In this document: positions 37,525 to 45,753 of the stretch, in pieces
Layout: every line of letters starts with the position of its first letter
Numbering within the stretch: the first letter of the stretch is position 1
Origin: DASQDN01 sp963833675
GTDB lineage: Bacteria > Acidobacteriota > Terriglobia > Bryobacterales > Bryobacteraceae
Length of the DNA: 64,000 bases
Assembly (NCBI GenBank): GCA_963833675.1
Contig: CAWHYW010000041.1
Coordinates: 62,001-126,000, forward strand
Direction: 5' to 3'
Notes under the pieces: generated by a model
Databases searched by the model: none
What the model was told of the DNA's origin: nothing
What the model saw: the letters and a program-made list of their open reading frames with translations, nothing else
Made by a program: the position numbers and the translations under genes

Positions 37525-38580
37525 ATGCCCGTCTATCATCCCTTAGGACAGGAACTCGTAAGCCGCGACGAGTTCCTTACTCGAGTTGCAGAAGTGGAGC
37601 CGGCCGCCTTTGATGTAGGCAGTGTGGCCACGGGCGAAGCTGTTCGTCCTTTCGCCAATATAGAATTCGGCAAGCCCTTGAACGTTTTAATTCGCCGTGT
37701 ATATACGGGGAAGTACCCGGAAAAGCGTTTGCTTAATTCCCGCAAGCCGATGCTAATCACCTCAGCGATCAAAGACGTGTCCACGACGTCGGCTGCGGCC
37801 CAGGCAGTGAATGTGTTGAAGCAGTCAGTCTCACCTCGCTCCGTGTTCACGGGACCCAGCGCGCGAGAGGAGGGGACGGCGGTTGTGTATTACTCGCCTG
37901 CCGTGGCTAGCGCATTGATAAGCGTCTCCGTACAGGTGGTTTTTGACGACTTCAACGAGGAGCTTGTGAACCGCGCGAGCCAGCTTTTTGGGAACCTCGC
38001 CGGGATTCCTATCTTCGTTCCTGCGTCGGGATATCTGTTAGGCGCGTCGTCCATACTGAAAGTCGCAGCCGATTTAGGAAATGCGATTTTCAGCGGGCAT
38101 CCCGTGCTGGATGAAACCATGGAACTGGATTTTAGCTTCGGCGGCGGATCGATTCCAGAGCCGGGCTATTGGGTATTGTGCTCCGGCACACTGGACCGAA
38201 AGCGTTATCAGTTCGATCCTGCTGGAGGGTTAATGGACAAGACAACAGGCCGCGTTTATGATGGAGATGATCCTGTAATAGTGCTGAGTGTCGATGGCAG
38301 CTCTCAGCCGACCCTTACCAGCTTTACGCCTCTGCTGGCCAGTGCAAGTCTGCTCGGACGCTTCTTAAGACAGAAGCAAGGCAGCGAAGTGGTCATGGAT
38401 GGTCTGTTATCCGCGATGAGGCTGTATAACGATTTCACCTTCCGATTGAAAGCAGAGGAGATGCAGAAGCAGATGGCAACTCTTCCGGCTTCCGACGATT
38501 CTCGGCAAAAGCTGGAGCTGCAAGTGGAAGCGTTGAACGCAAGCATCACAGAAACCAGGCTGCGATTGCCCCAATCATAG
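37525..38580 (+). CDS. Uncharacterised protein, last gene of the CHAT/PLD cassette
   Basis: 351 residues. TAGGAGAATCGC precedes the ATG, a strong ribosome-binding site only nine bases after the PLD stop. I do not recognise a family. Residues about 85-270 are probably beta-rich (GTAVVYYSPAVASALISVSV; MELDFSFGGGSIPEPGYWVL). There is a moderately hydrophobic stretch at about 160-185 (GIPIFVPASGYLLGASSIL). The last 50 residues look like a coiled coil (RLKAEEMQKQMATLP; KLELQVEALNASITETRL). No signal peptide. It could be a partner, substrate or target-recognition protein for the enzymes encoded upstream; this rests only on position. Confidence 0.6.
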   Translation: MPVYHPLGQELVSRDEFLTRVAEVEPAAFDVGSVATGEAVRPFANIEFGKPLNVLIRRVYTGKYPEKRLLNSRKPMLITSAIKDVSTTSAAAQAVNVLKQSVSPRSVFTGPSAREEGTAVVYYSPAVASALISVSVQVVFDDFNEELVNRASQLFGNLAGIPIFVPASGYLLGASSILKVAADLGNAIFSGHPVLDETMELDFSFGGGSIPEPGYWVLCSGTLDRKRYQFDPAGGLMDKTTGRVYDGDDPVIVLSVDGSSQPTLTSFTPLLASASLLGRFLRQKQGSEVVMDGLLSAMRLYNDFTFRLKAEEMQKQMATLPASDDSRQKLELQVEALNASITETRLRLPQS

Positions 38581-38623
38581 AGGGGCGTTATACCCCGCAG
38601 CCGTCCTTCTTCCCTGAAACTCG

Positions 38624-38664
38624 GGCGGGTTTGGCGTCATCTAAGCAGGTAGCGCCTACCCGCC
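38624..38664 (+). other. Imperfect inverted repeat after the cassette
   Basis: GGCGGGT (38624-38630) pairs with ACCCGCC (38658-38664), and inside it GGCG (38633-38636) pairs with CGCC, leaving a loop of about 16 bases. No T-tract follows, so it is a weak candidate for termination or mRNA end protection, or a site upstream of the next promoter. Confidence 0.35.
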
Positions 38665-38711
38665 AAATTCACCTGGCCTTTTAGGATTTTGGGTTTGTTT
38701 TCGAATTCTGC

Positions 38712-38740
38712 TTGCCAGCCGCGGGTTACCTGTTTATACT
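38712..38740 (+). promoter_or_regulatory. Sigma-70 promoter of the small HTH-like gene
   Basis: TTGCCA (38712-38717) and TATACT (38735-38740) are separated by exactly 17 bases, close to the ideal vegetative promoter. The start would fall near 38747, giving a very short leader before the GTG at 38765. Confidence 0.65.
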
Positions 38741-38764
38741 GCTTTTTTTGTGGTGGTGGTTGCG

Positions 38765-39040
38765 GTGAAGAACGTACAACTGAGAGACGATTTTGACCCA
38801 TTAGCTTCCCAGCGCGAGGCGGCGATGTTTTACGGTCTGTTTTTGCGCGGCCACTCGGTGGAAGCATTGCGTCGCGATATCGATATCCCGAAACCACTGC
38901 TTCATAAATGGCTCAGCACTCCCCGATTCGAACCCGGTTTTCGTGATAATTTGAAACGTGTCTATAGCTATCGCAAACAGGTGCTCGCCATTTTTGAGGA
39001 GCTTGTTACCAGCGAACGGAATCGCGCCCGCTTACAGTAA
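38765..39040 (+). CDS. Small HTH-like hypothetical protein
   Basis: 91 residues from the GTG at 38765 (KNVQLRDDFDPLASQREAAM). GTG codons further upstream form a GTGGTGGTGG run next to the promoter and are probably leader. The centre (FLRGHSVEALRRDIDIPKPLLHKWLS) has the pattern of a helix-turn-helix and the C-terminus is helical and basic (NLKRVYSYRKQVLAIFEELV). It may bind DNA, but no named family was recognised. It has its own promoter, so it is probably not part of the CHAT/PLD operon. Confidence 0.6.
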   Translation: MKNVQLRDDFDPLASQREAAMFYGLFLRGHSVEALRRDIDIPKPLLHKWLSTPRFEPGFRDNLKRVYSYRKQVLAIFEELVTSERNRARLQ

Positions 39041-39052
39041 TCGTTCCTTCTG

Positions 39053-40696
39053 ATGCCGACAGGAGCTGAGCTGTTTCTCGATGCAATTCAGCGCCACGGG
39101 ATTCAGGAAATTTTCACACTGGTTGGGGATCATCTTAACGACGTACTGCTGTGCGCCGGCGTCCGAGGGCTACGCATCCTCGACATGCGTCATGAAGCGG
39201 CAGTCGTGCATGCGGCCGATACCTGGGCGCGGACGAACCGCCGGCCAGCGCTGTCTCTTGTTACCGGTGGACCGGGCCACACGAATTCATTAACCGGTAT
39301 CGCGACGGCTTTTGCGGCCGGTAGTCCCGTTCTGACAGTCAGCGGCAGCCGAGCCTCGACGCAAGCGCAACGCGGAGCGTTTCAAGAACTCGATCAAATG
39401 GGGATGGTCCGCTCCGTAGTGAAATGGGCTGCCGAACCGGTTGCGGCCTCGCAGATTCCTTTCTACGTCGGCCGGGCCTGCACCGAAGCGATGGCGGGAC
39501 GTCCAGGCCCGGTGCATCTCACAATACCTGTCGACCTGTTTGCGGCCAAAACCGACGGAGCAGCGTCATATCCTTCGCTCGTACTCCCAGCGCCTCCTGA
39601 GCCGAATCTTCGCGACGTTGTCAAAACGTTAAGCCTGCTCAAGACAGCAGAGCGACCGGTCATTATCGCTGGATCAGGTGTGTGGTGGTCTGGCGCTGAA
39701 GCTGAGTTACGCGCGCTTGCGGAACAAACGCGTGTACCTGTTTATACAGTAACTCTTGCGAGAGGCATCTACTCTGATGATGAGCCTCTCGCGTTCGGCT
39801 ATGCGGACCCATCGCTCAATCGAGCTGCCGCCCGCGCTTTTGCCGAAGCCGACGTTGTGCTCGTTTTGGGCAAACGTGTCGACTTCCGCCTTTCTTTCGG
39901 ATCATCTCGCGTCTTCGCGGAATCGGCGAAGTTCATTCAGGTGGATATTCATCCTGCGGAGATCGGGATGAATCGAAGAGTCGATGTAGGAATTTGCGCG
40001 GATGTCAAAGCGACGCTTAAGGCGATGCTCGCCGAGATCGGCGATGAGCAGTGGCCGGAGAAGCCTTGGCTTCGTCGAGTGAGGGATCTGCGGACTGAGT
40101 GGAATTCTTGGCTCTCAGGCGCGGCCGACGACGATACGCCCATCCATCCGTCTGCTCTGTTCGCCGAACTTCGCGAAACGTTTCCGAAAGATATTCTTTA
40201 CTCTTGGGATGGCGGCGATTTTGCGCATTGGGGACGCGCGATACTGCCCGCCACGAAGCCGGGAGGTTGGGTTCGATTGGGTCCTCTAGCCACGATTGGA
40301 GCCGCGCTGCCGAATGGGCTCGCCTTGCAGATGGCGAATCCGGATAAGCCAGTGGTGGTGATTACGGGCGATGGATCTCTCGGGTTCTACATCGCTGAGT
40401 TGGATACGGCGGTTCGTCATAATTTGCCGATTGTAATCATTGTGGGAAATGACGCGGGCTGGGGCCTGGAGCGTGAGTTGCAGGGACGCGATCGAACTGT
40501 GGGATGTGAATTGCGGCCGACCCGTTATGACGTTGTGATGCAAGGCTTCGGCGGCGATGGTGAAAACATCACTTCCCTAGCTGAGGTCCGACCCGCAATA
40601 CAACGGGCGTTCGCCGCTCGCCGTCCATACCTGCTGAATGTCAATGTTCGCGGAGTCCGATCGCCATTCACGCGATGGAAACTCGGGGACGGGTAA
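39053..40696 (+). CDS. Thiamine-diphosphate-dependent enzyme (acetolactate synthase / oxalyl-CoA decarboxylase-like)
   Basis: 547 residues with the three-domain ThDP decarboxylase fold. The N-terminal domain has GDHLNDVLLCAGV and the cofactor-activating Glu in MRHEAAVVHAAD. The middle domain (about 190-320) is GSGVWWSGAEAELRAL-like. The C-terminal domain carries the ThDP/Mg motif GDGSLGFY followed by NDAGWG. Members include acetolactate synthase large subunits and oxalyl- or 2-hydroxyacyl-CoA enzymes; sequence alone does not choose. No ilvN or ilvC neighbour is present, so an amino-acid synthesis role is not supported. The globin gene begins directly at its stop. Confidence 0.82.
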   Translation: MPTGAELFLDAIQRHGIQEIFTLVGDHLNDVLLCAGVRGLRILDMRHEAAVVHAADTWARTNRRPALSLVTGGPGHTNSLTGIATAFAAGSPVLTVSGSRASTQAQRGAFQELDQMGMVRSVVKWAAEPVAASQIPFYVGRACTEAMAGRPGPVHLTIPVDLFAAKTDGAASYPSLVLPAPPEPNLRDVVKTLSLLKTAERPVIIAGSGVWWSGAEAELRALAEQTRVPVYTVTLARGIYSDDEPLAFGYADPSLNRAAARAFAEADVVLVLGKRVDFRLSFGSSRVFAESAKFIQVDIHPAEIGMNRRVDVGICADVKATLKAMLAEIGDEQWPEKPWLRRVRDLRTEWNSWLSGAADDDTPIHPSALFAELRETFPKDILYSWDGGDFAHWGRAILPATKPGGWVRLGPLATIGAALPNGLALQMANPDKPVVVITGDGSLGFYIAELDTAVRHNLPIVIIVGNDAGWGLERELQGRDRTVGCELRPTRYDVVMQGFGGDGENITSLAEVRPAIQRAFAARRPYLLNVNVRGVRSPFTRWKLGDG

Positions 40697-41074
40697 TTGG
40701 AAGATCAGGACGTTTACACCGCGATTGGGGCCGATGGATTTCATAGACTCGTAGCCGCGTTTTACGAGCAGGTCCCGGGCGATGACATCCTCGGGCCTAT
40801 GTATCCGAAGGCCGATATGGAAGGAGCCGAACAGCGCCTCCGTGATTTTCTAATCTTCCGGTTCGGCGGGCCGCAACATTACATCGAGCAGCGGGGACAT
40901 CCGAGACTGCGTATGCGACACGCCCCGTTCGCTGTCGGCCAAGCGGCGCGCGATCGCTGGGTGCAACTCATGGATCGGGCTCTAGAGAAGACGAAACTGC
41001 CTCCTGAAGCGGAGGATACTCTGCGACGCTTCTTCCACTCTACGGCGACTTTCATGATCAATCGTCCGGAATAG
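40697..41074 (+). CDS. Group II truncated haemoglobin
   Basis: 125 residues starting at a TTG placed directly after the TAA of the ThDP enzyme. Truncated-globin features: DVYTAIGADGFHRLVAAFYEQV (helices A/B), YPKADMEGAEQRLRDFLIFRFGGP and the proximal His in HPRLRMRHAPF. Trp in RDRWVQLMDRAL is typical of group II. Such globins bind O2 or NO. The immediate junction suggests translational coupling to the ThDP enzyme, so a role in protecting it from oxygen or nitric oxide is conceivable, but unproven. Confidence 0.88.
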   Translation: MEDQDVYTAIGADGFHRLVAAFYEQVPGDDILGPMYPKADMEGAEQRLRDFLIFRFGGPQHYIEQRGHPRLRMRHAPFAVGQAARDRWVQLMDRALEKTKLPPEAEDTLRRFFHSTATFMINRPE

Positions 41075-41112
41075 CGAGATTGCGTATATCCTTGTAAGAA
41101 CGAGGATTGTAA

Positions 41113-44100
41113 TTGGCGTTTCGTTCTTTTGTTCTTCTTAGCCTAACGAGCTTCGGCGCATCGCTCTGCTACTCCGCAGTCGATTTTCAGCGTGAAGTTC
41201 GTCCCATCCTTTCGGACAACTGCTTTCACTGTCATGGGCCGGATAAGGCGACACGTATGGCCGGCTTGCGATTGGATACTCGCGAAGGCGCATTCACGCC
41301 GAGAAAGACGGGAGCGCCAATTGTAGCGGGCAAACCGGAGACGAGCCTCATTATTCAGCGGATTACAGACGTCGATAAATCGCGGCGGATGCCTCCCGAG
41401 TTTTCACACAAGACTCTGACGGCCAAACAAATCGACACGCTGAAGCGCTGGGTTGCCGAAGGGGCCGGCTGGAAGGAACTCTGGTCCTTTACAGCTCCTG
41501 TGCGGCCGAAGCCGCCAGCTGTTGGGAATAAGACCTGGGTGCGTAGTCCAATCGACTCATTCATCCTGGCGAAGCTGGAGTCGCAAACGCTTACGCCGGC
41601 CGCTCCGGCCGACCGCCGCACATTGATTCGCCGGGTGACGCTCGATCTCACGGGTCTACCTCCCGATCCCAAAGACATCCAGAATTTCTTAAAGGACAGC
41701 AGCCCGAAGGCGTATGAGAAGGTCGTGGATCGTCTCCTCGCGTCTGAGCATTGGGGCGAACACCGCGGGCGGTACTGGCTCGATGCTGCGCGATATGCGG
41801 ACACGCATGGCTTGCACATCGATAACTACCGTGAGATGTGGCCTTATCGCGATTGGGTCATCAAAGCGTTCAACCAGAACATGCCGTTCGACGAGTTCAC
41901 GCTGGAGCAGGTCGCGGGAGATATGCTGCCCAATCCGACAATGGATCAGCGGATCGCCACCGGATTTCACCGCTGCAACGTGACGACTAACGAAGGCGGA
42001 GTCATTCCGGAAGAAGTCGAGGCGATCTATGCGAAGGATCGAGTTGACACCACCGGTACGGTCTTTCTTGGTCTGACGATTGGTTGCGCTACGTGTCACG
42101 ATCATAAGTTCGATCCCATCTCTCAGAAGGACTTTTATTCCATGGCGGCGTTCTTCCGGAACACCACGCAGAATCCGCTCGATGGAAACATCTCTGATAC
42201 TCCTCCCATCATGGTTGTGCCGCGGCCGGAGGATCGGGCGCGATGGCAGCAGATCGGAGAAGAGCAAGCGCGCCTGAAAAACCAGATGCAGAAGCTCCGG
42301 GCCGACTCCGCCCCTGAGTTCACCAAGTGGCTTTCTGACGAAGATCGTCCCAAGATTCGCGGACCCGTAGATCCGGCAGACGAGGTGCTTTCGATATCCG
42401 GGCAGGATTTCGCTTTCAAGAATCGTCCGTTGATGCCGAAGATTCCCACAGGAGTCGATGTAATCGATGGCCCGGTTACAGGATCACTCGCGCTGCGATT
42501 CGAACCCAAATCAGCCATCGATCTTCCGAATATCGAAGAGATCGAAACGGGGAAGCCATTCAGTATCAGCGCTTGGATCTATGTTCCGAAAGGCGACGAA
42601 GGAGCCACCATACTCAGCCAGTTGGATCCGGCAAGCCGGAATCGCGGTTGGTCGCTCGAACTCGATGGGCGCAGACCGGCGCTGCGTCTGAGTTCGCAGG
42701 GCAATCGGACGTTATCGCTTCGTGGATTAACAAGCGACCGCTTGGAGCAGCAAACATGGCATCACGTCATGTACACCTACGATGGCAGCCGATCGTCCTT
42801 AGGTCTTTCTCTTTTCGTCGACGGTAAGCCGATGTCTTTTGAAGGGCGTTCGATCGACGTCAAGGAGATCAAAGGTGACTTCCGCACTTATGCGCCTCTA
42901 CATGTCGGTTGGGATGGGCGAAAGAAATATTTCGGCGGGGGAGCTATCGCCGATCTGCGAATTGTTACACGCGCCCTGACGGCAGAAGAAGCGCAGATTG
43001 CAGCAGCGTGGCCGACCTTGAAGATCGCGCGCTCGAAGCCGACCCCGATGTTGTCTGCGGCCGAGAAGGATGCTTTCCAACTCTATTTCCTGAATCGCGA
43101 GTATGGCGATTATCAGAGCTTACTCGACGAGCAGCGAACCTTGCTCGACGAACGCGAGATAATCGCGCGCCGTGGCGCCGTGACGCACGTGCAAAACGAA
43201 CGAACCGATCGCGAGCCGTTCGCCAATATTCTGTATCGCGGAATGTACGATCAGTTGCGGGAGAAGGTAGAACCGGCGGTTCCTTCCGCTCTTCCGCCTA
43301 TGCCCGGATCGTTCCCACGAAATCGCCTAGGTCTCGCGAAGTGGCTTGTTGACGAATCGAACCCATTGACCTCGCGCGTTGCGGTGAATCGTTTTTGGCA
43401 GGAGATCTTCGGTACTGGATTGGTAAAAACCTCAGAAGATTTCGGATCGCAGGGAGAAGCTCCGACGCATCCGGAACTGCTCGATTGGTTGGCAGTCGAG
43501 TTTCGCGAATCGGGGTGGGATGTAAAGAAGCTCTTTCGCGAGATCGTTACAAGCTCAACGTACCGGCAGGCTGCGATTGCAACGCCGGTGAAACTCCAAA
43601 AGGATCCGGATAACCGGCTGCTGTCTCGTGGACCTCGCTTCCGCATGGATGCCGAAATGGTGCGCGATACGGCACTCGCAGCCAGCGGCCTGCTCGTTGA
43701 CGCGATCGGAGGGCCCTCTGCTAAGCCTTACCAGCCGGACGGCGTCTGGGAAGCGGTCGCAATGCCTGTTTCCAATACGAAGACGTATCGCCGGGATACG
43801 GGAGAAAAGCTCTACCGCCGCAGCATGTATACGTTTTGGAAGCGAAGCGCTCCTCCCGCGTCTATGGATATTTTCAATGCGCCTTCCCGAGAGAACTGCA
43901 CGGTAAGACGTGAGCGCACGAATACGCCGCTGCAGGCGCTCGTGACCATGAACGGGACGCAGTACGTGGAGGCAGCGCGGCATCTGGCGGAAGCGTCACT
44001 ACGAGATGCGCCAAGCTGGGACACCAGGCTCGACTACATCACCACCCGAGCGATCGCCCGTCCCTTCGATTTGAAAGAGCGAGCAATCGCGAAGCAATCC

Positions 44101-44265
44101 TATGGCGCCTTTCTCAAGCACTACGATTCGAAACCCGAAGACGCCAAGCGCCTGGTTCAGGTCGGCGAGTACGAATCGGATCCGAATGTAAGCCCGGCGG
44201 AACTCGCCGCGATGACAATGCTTGCCAATGAAGTTTTGAATCTTGACGAGGTATTGAACAAATGA
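41113..44265 (+). CDS. PSD1 / planctomycete-type cytochrome c protein with DUF1549, LamG and DUF1553
   Basis: 1050 residues from a TTG start with a signal peptide ending near CYSA. One c-type haem site (CFHCHG) lies in the N-terminal PSD cytochrome domain (DFQREVRPILSDN). DUF1549 follows (FILAKLESQTLTPA ... RRVTLDLTGLPPDP ... YADTHGLHIDNYR), with a second CxxCH in IGCATCHDHKFDPIS. A LamG-like sandwich spans about 450-630, then DUF1553 to the end (RVAVNRFWQEIFGTGLVKTSEDFG ... CTVRRERTNTPLQAL). These multidomain proteins are typical of Planctomycetes and Solibacter-type Acidobacteriota and probably take part in periplasmic sugar or polysaccharide oxidation. The ATG of the next gene overlaps its stop (ATGA). 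Confidence 0.87.
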   Translation: MAFRSFVLLSLTSFGASLCYSAVDFQREVRPILSDNCFHCHGPDKATRMAGLRLDTREGAFTPRKTGAPIVAGKPETSLIIQRITDVDKSRRMPPEFSHKTLTAKQIDTLKRWVAEGAGWKELWSFTAPVRPKPPAVGNKTWVRSPIDSFILAKLESQTLTPAAPADRRTLIRRVTLDLTGLPPDPKDIQNFLKDSSPKAYEKVVDRLLASEHWGEHRGRYWLDAARYADTHGLHIDNYREMWPYRDWVIKAFNQNMPFDEFTLEQVAGDMLPNPTMDQRIATGFHRCNVTTNEGGVIPEEVEAIYAKDRVDTTGTVFLGLTIGCATCHDHKFDPISQKDFYSMAAFFRNTTQNPLDGNISDTPPIMVVPRPEDRARWQQIGEEQARLKNQMQKLRADSAPEFTKWLSDEDRPKIRGPVDPADEVLSISGQDFAFKNRPLMPKIPTGVDVIDGPVTGSLALRFEPKSAIDLPNIEEIETGKPFSISAWIYVPKGDEGATILSQLDPASRNRGWSLELDGRRPALRLSSQGNRTLSLRGLTSDRLEQQTWHHVMYTYDGSRSSLGLSLFVDGKPMSFEGRSIDVKEIKGDFRTYAPLHVGWDGRKKYFGGGAIADLRIVTRALTAEEAQIAAAWPTLKIARSKPTPMLSAAEKDAFQLYFLNREYGDYQSLLDEQRTLLDEREIIARRGAVTHVQNERTDREPFANILYRGMYDQLREKVEPAVPSALPPMPGSFPRNRLGLAKWLVDESNPLTSRVAVNRFWQEIFGTGLVKTSEDFGSQGEAPTHPELLDWLAVEFRESGWDVKKLFREIVTSSTYRQAAIATPVKLQKDPDNRLLSRGPRFRMDAEMVRDTALAASGLLVDAIGGPSAKPYQPDGVWEAVAMPVSNTKTYRRDTGEKLYRRSMYTFWKRSAPPASMDIFNAPSRENCTVRRERTNTPLQALVTMNGTQYVEAARHLAEASLRDAPSWDTRLDYITTRAIARPFDLKERAIAKQSYGAFLKHYDSKPEDAKRLVQVGEYESDPNVSPAELAAMTMLANEVLNLDEVLNK

Positions 44266-45710
44266 AGTGGACTCCGGAAGACGAAGCCGTACGGAATGAA
44301 ACGCGGCGCCAGTTCTTCGCGCGAGGGGCGAGAGGTCTCGGAGTCGCGGCATTAGCCAGCATGGTTGCCGAAGCAGCGTCTACGGATACCGCTCCCGGAT
44401 TGCCTCACTTCCCGCCTAAGATCAAGCGGGCCATCTATCTGCACATGGTCGGTGCGCCGCCGCAGATGGACCTGTTTGACTATAAGCCGGAAATGAAGAA
44501 ATGGTATGACAAGGATCTGCCCGATTCGATTCGAAAAGGACAGCGCCTGACCACAATGACGTCGGGACAGAGCCGCTTCCCGATCGCTCCTTCGGTCTTC
44601 CAGTTCAGCCAGCATGGACAGGCAGGCGCTTGGATCTCCGAGTTGTTGCCCAATGTATCGAAAATGGCGGATGACCTGACTATCATCCGGTCCATGCACA
44701 CCGAAGCCATCAATCACGAGCCCGCTATCACTTTCATACAAACGGGAAACATGATCGCCGGCAAGCCCTGCATGGGCGCGTGGCTCTCCTATGGTCTCGG
44801 CAGCATGAATCAGGATTTGCCGACTTTCGTTGTGCTGAATGCGACGCATTCGCATCCGAAGGCGAATGTGCAAGCCATCTCTGCCAGATTGTGGAGCGCA
44901 GGCTTTCTATCCGCGCAGCATGCAGGAGTCGCCCTACGATCCAGCGGCGACCCGGTCCTCTTCATCAACAACCCTGATGGGGTTACATCTGGGATAAGAC
45001 GCAGCATGCTCGACGGCCTCTCGCAGCTCAATGAACTGCAGGCTGCAAAATTGGCGGATCCCGAAACGCGGGCGAGGATCTCGCAGTACGAGATGGCGTT
45101 TCGGATGCAGACTTCGGTGCCTGACCTGACCGACTTGTCAAAAGAATCGGCAGCAACATTTCAGCTCTACGGCGAAGACGCGCGAAGAGGAGGAACGTTC
45201 GCCAATACCTGCTTGATGGCCAGGCGCCTTGCCGAACGAGGTGTTCGCTTCATTCAGGTGTACCAGCGCGGCTGGGACGTGCACGGCAACTTGCCCGAAG
45301 TGCTACCAAGCCAATGCAGAGACGTAGACCGAGCCTGTTACGCGCTTGTTCAAGACCTGAAACAGCGCGGGATGCTCGATGACACTCTTGTGGTCTGGGG
45401 CGGAGAGTTCGGCCGCACCATCTACTCGCAAGGCAAACTCACGGCCACCGACTATGGTCGCGACCATCATCCGCGAGCGTTCAGCTTGTGGATGGCCGGC
45501 GGCGGCCTGAAGCATGGAGTCGTGCACGGCGAAACCGATGAGTTCTCCTACAACATCGTGAATGACCCGGTGCATGTCCGCGATTTCCAGGCCACGATCC
45601 TGCATCTTTTCGGAATCGACCATGAGCGATTCACATACAAATATCAAGGACTCGATCAGAAGCTCACAGGCGTTGAAAAAGCGCGCGTCGTGAACGAGAT
45701 CCTGGCTTAA
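44262..45710 (+). CDS. DUF1501 family exported protein
   Basis: 482 residues. RRQFFARGARGLGVAALAS near the N-terminus is a twin-arginine-type signal. The DUF1501 (sulfatase-like fold) body follows, with IYLHMVGAPPQMDLFDYKPE, MHTEAINHEPAITFIQTGN and DTLVVWGGEFGRTIYSQGK; His and Asp residues in DYGRDHHPRAF are candidate metal ligands. It is almost always encoded next to a PSD1/DUF1553 protein, as here with a 4-base overlap, so the two probably work as a pair. Confidence 0.9.
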   Translation: MKWTPEDEAVRNETRRQFFARGARGLGVAALASMVAEAASTDTAPGLPHFPPKIKRAIYLHMVGAPPQMDLFDYKPEMKKWYDKDLPDSIRKGQRLTTMTSGQSRFPIAPSVFQFSQHGQAGAWISELLPNVSKMADDLTIIRSMHTEAINHEPAITFIQTGNMIAGKPCMGAWLSYGLGSMNQDLPTFVVLNATHSHPKANVQAISARLWSAGFLSAQHAGVALRSSGDPVLFINNPDGVTSGIRRSMLDGLSQLNELQAAKLADPETRARISQYEMAFRMQTSVPDLTDLSKESAATFQLYGEDARRGGTFANTCLMARRLAERGVRFIQVYQRGWDVHGNLPEVLPSQCRDVDRACYALVQDLKQRGMLDDTLVVWGGEFGRTIYSQGKLTATDYGRDHHPRAFSLWMAGGGLKHGVVHGETDEFSYNIVNDPVHVRDFQATILHLFGIDHERFTYKYQGLDQKLTGVEKARVVNEILA

Positions 45711-45753
45711 AAACTCGCGTCGCGCCCGAGCGATGCGATAAGCTGAGGTCGGT

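Noticed and set aside
38750..38764. GTGGTGGTGG codons as extra N-terminal residues of the small HTH gene
   Set aside because: They fall almost at the predicted transcript start; the GTG at 38765 gives a better N-terminus.
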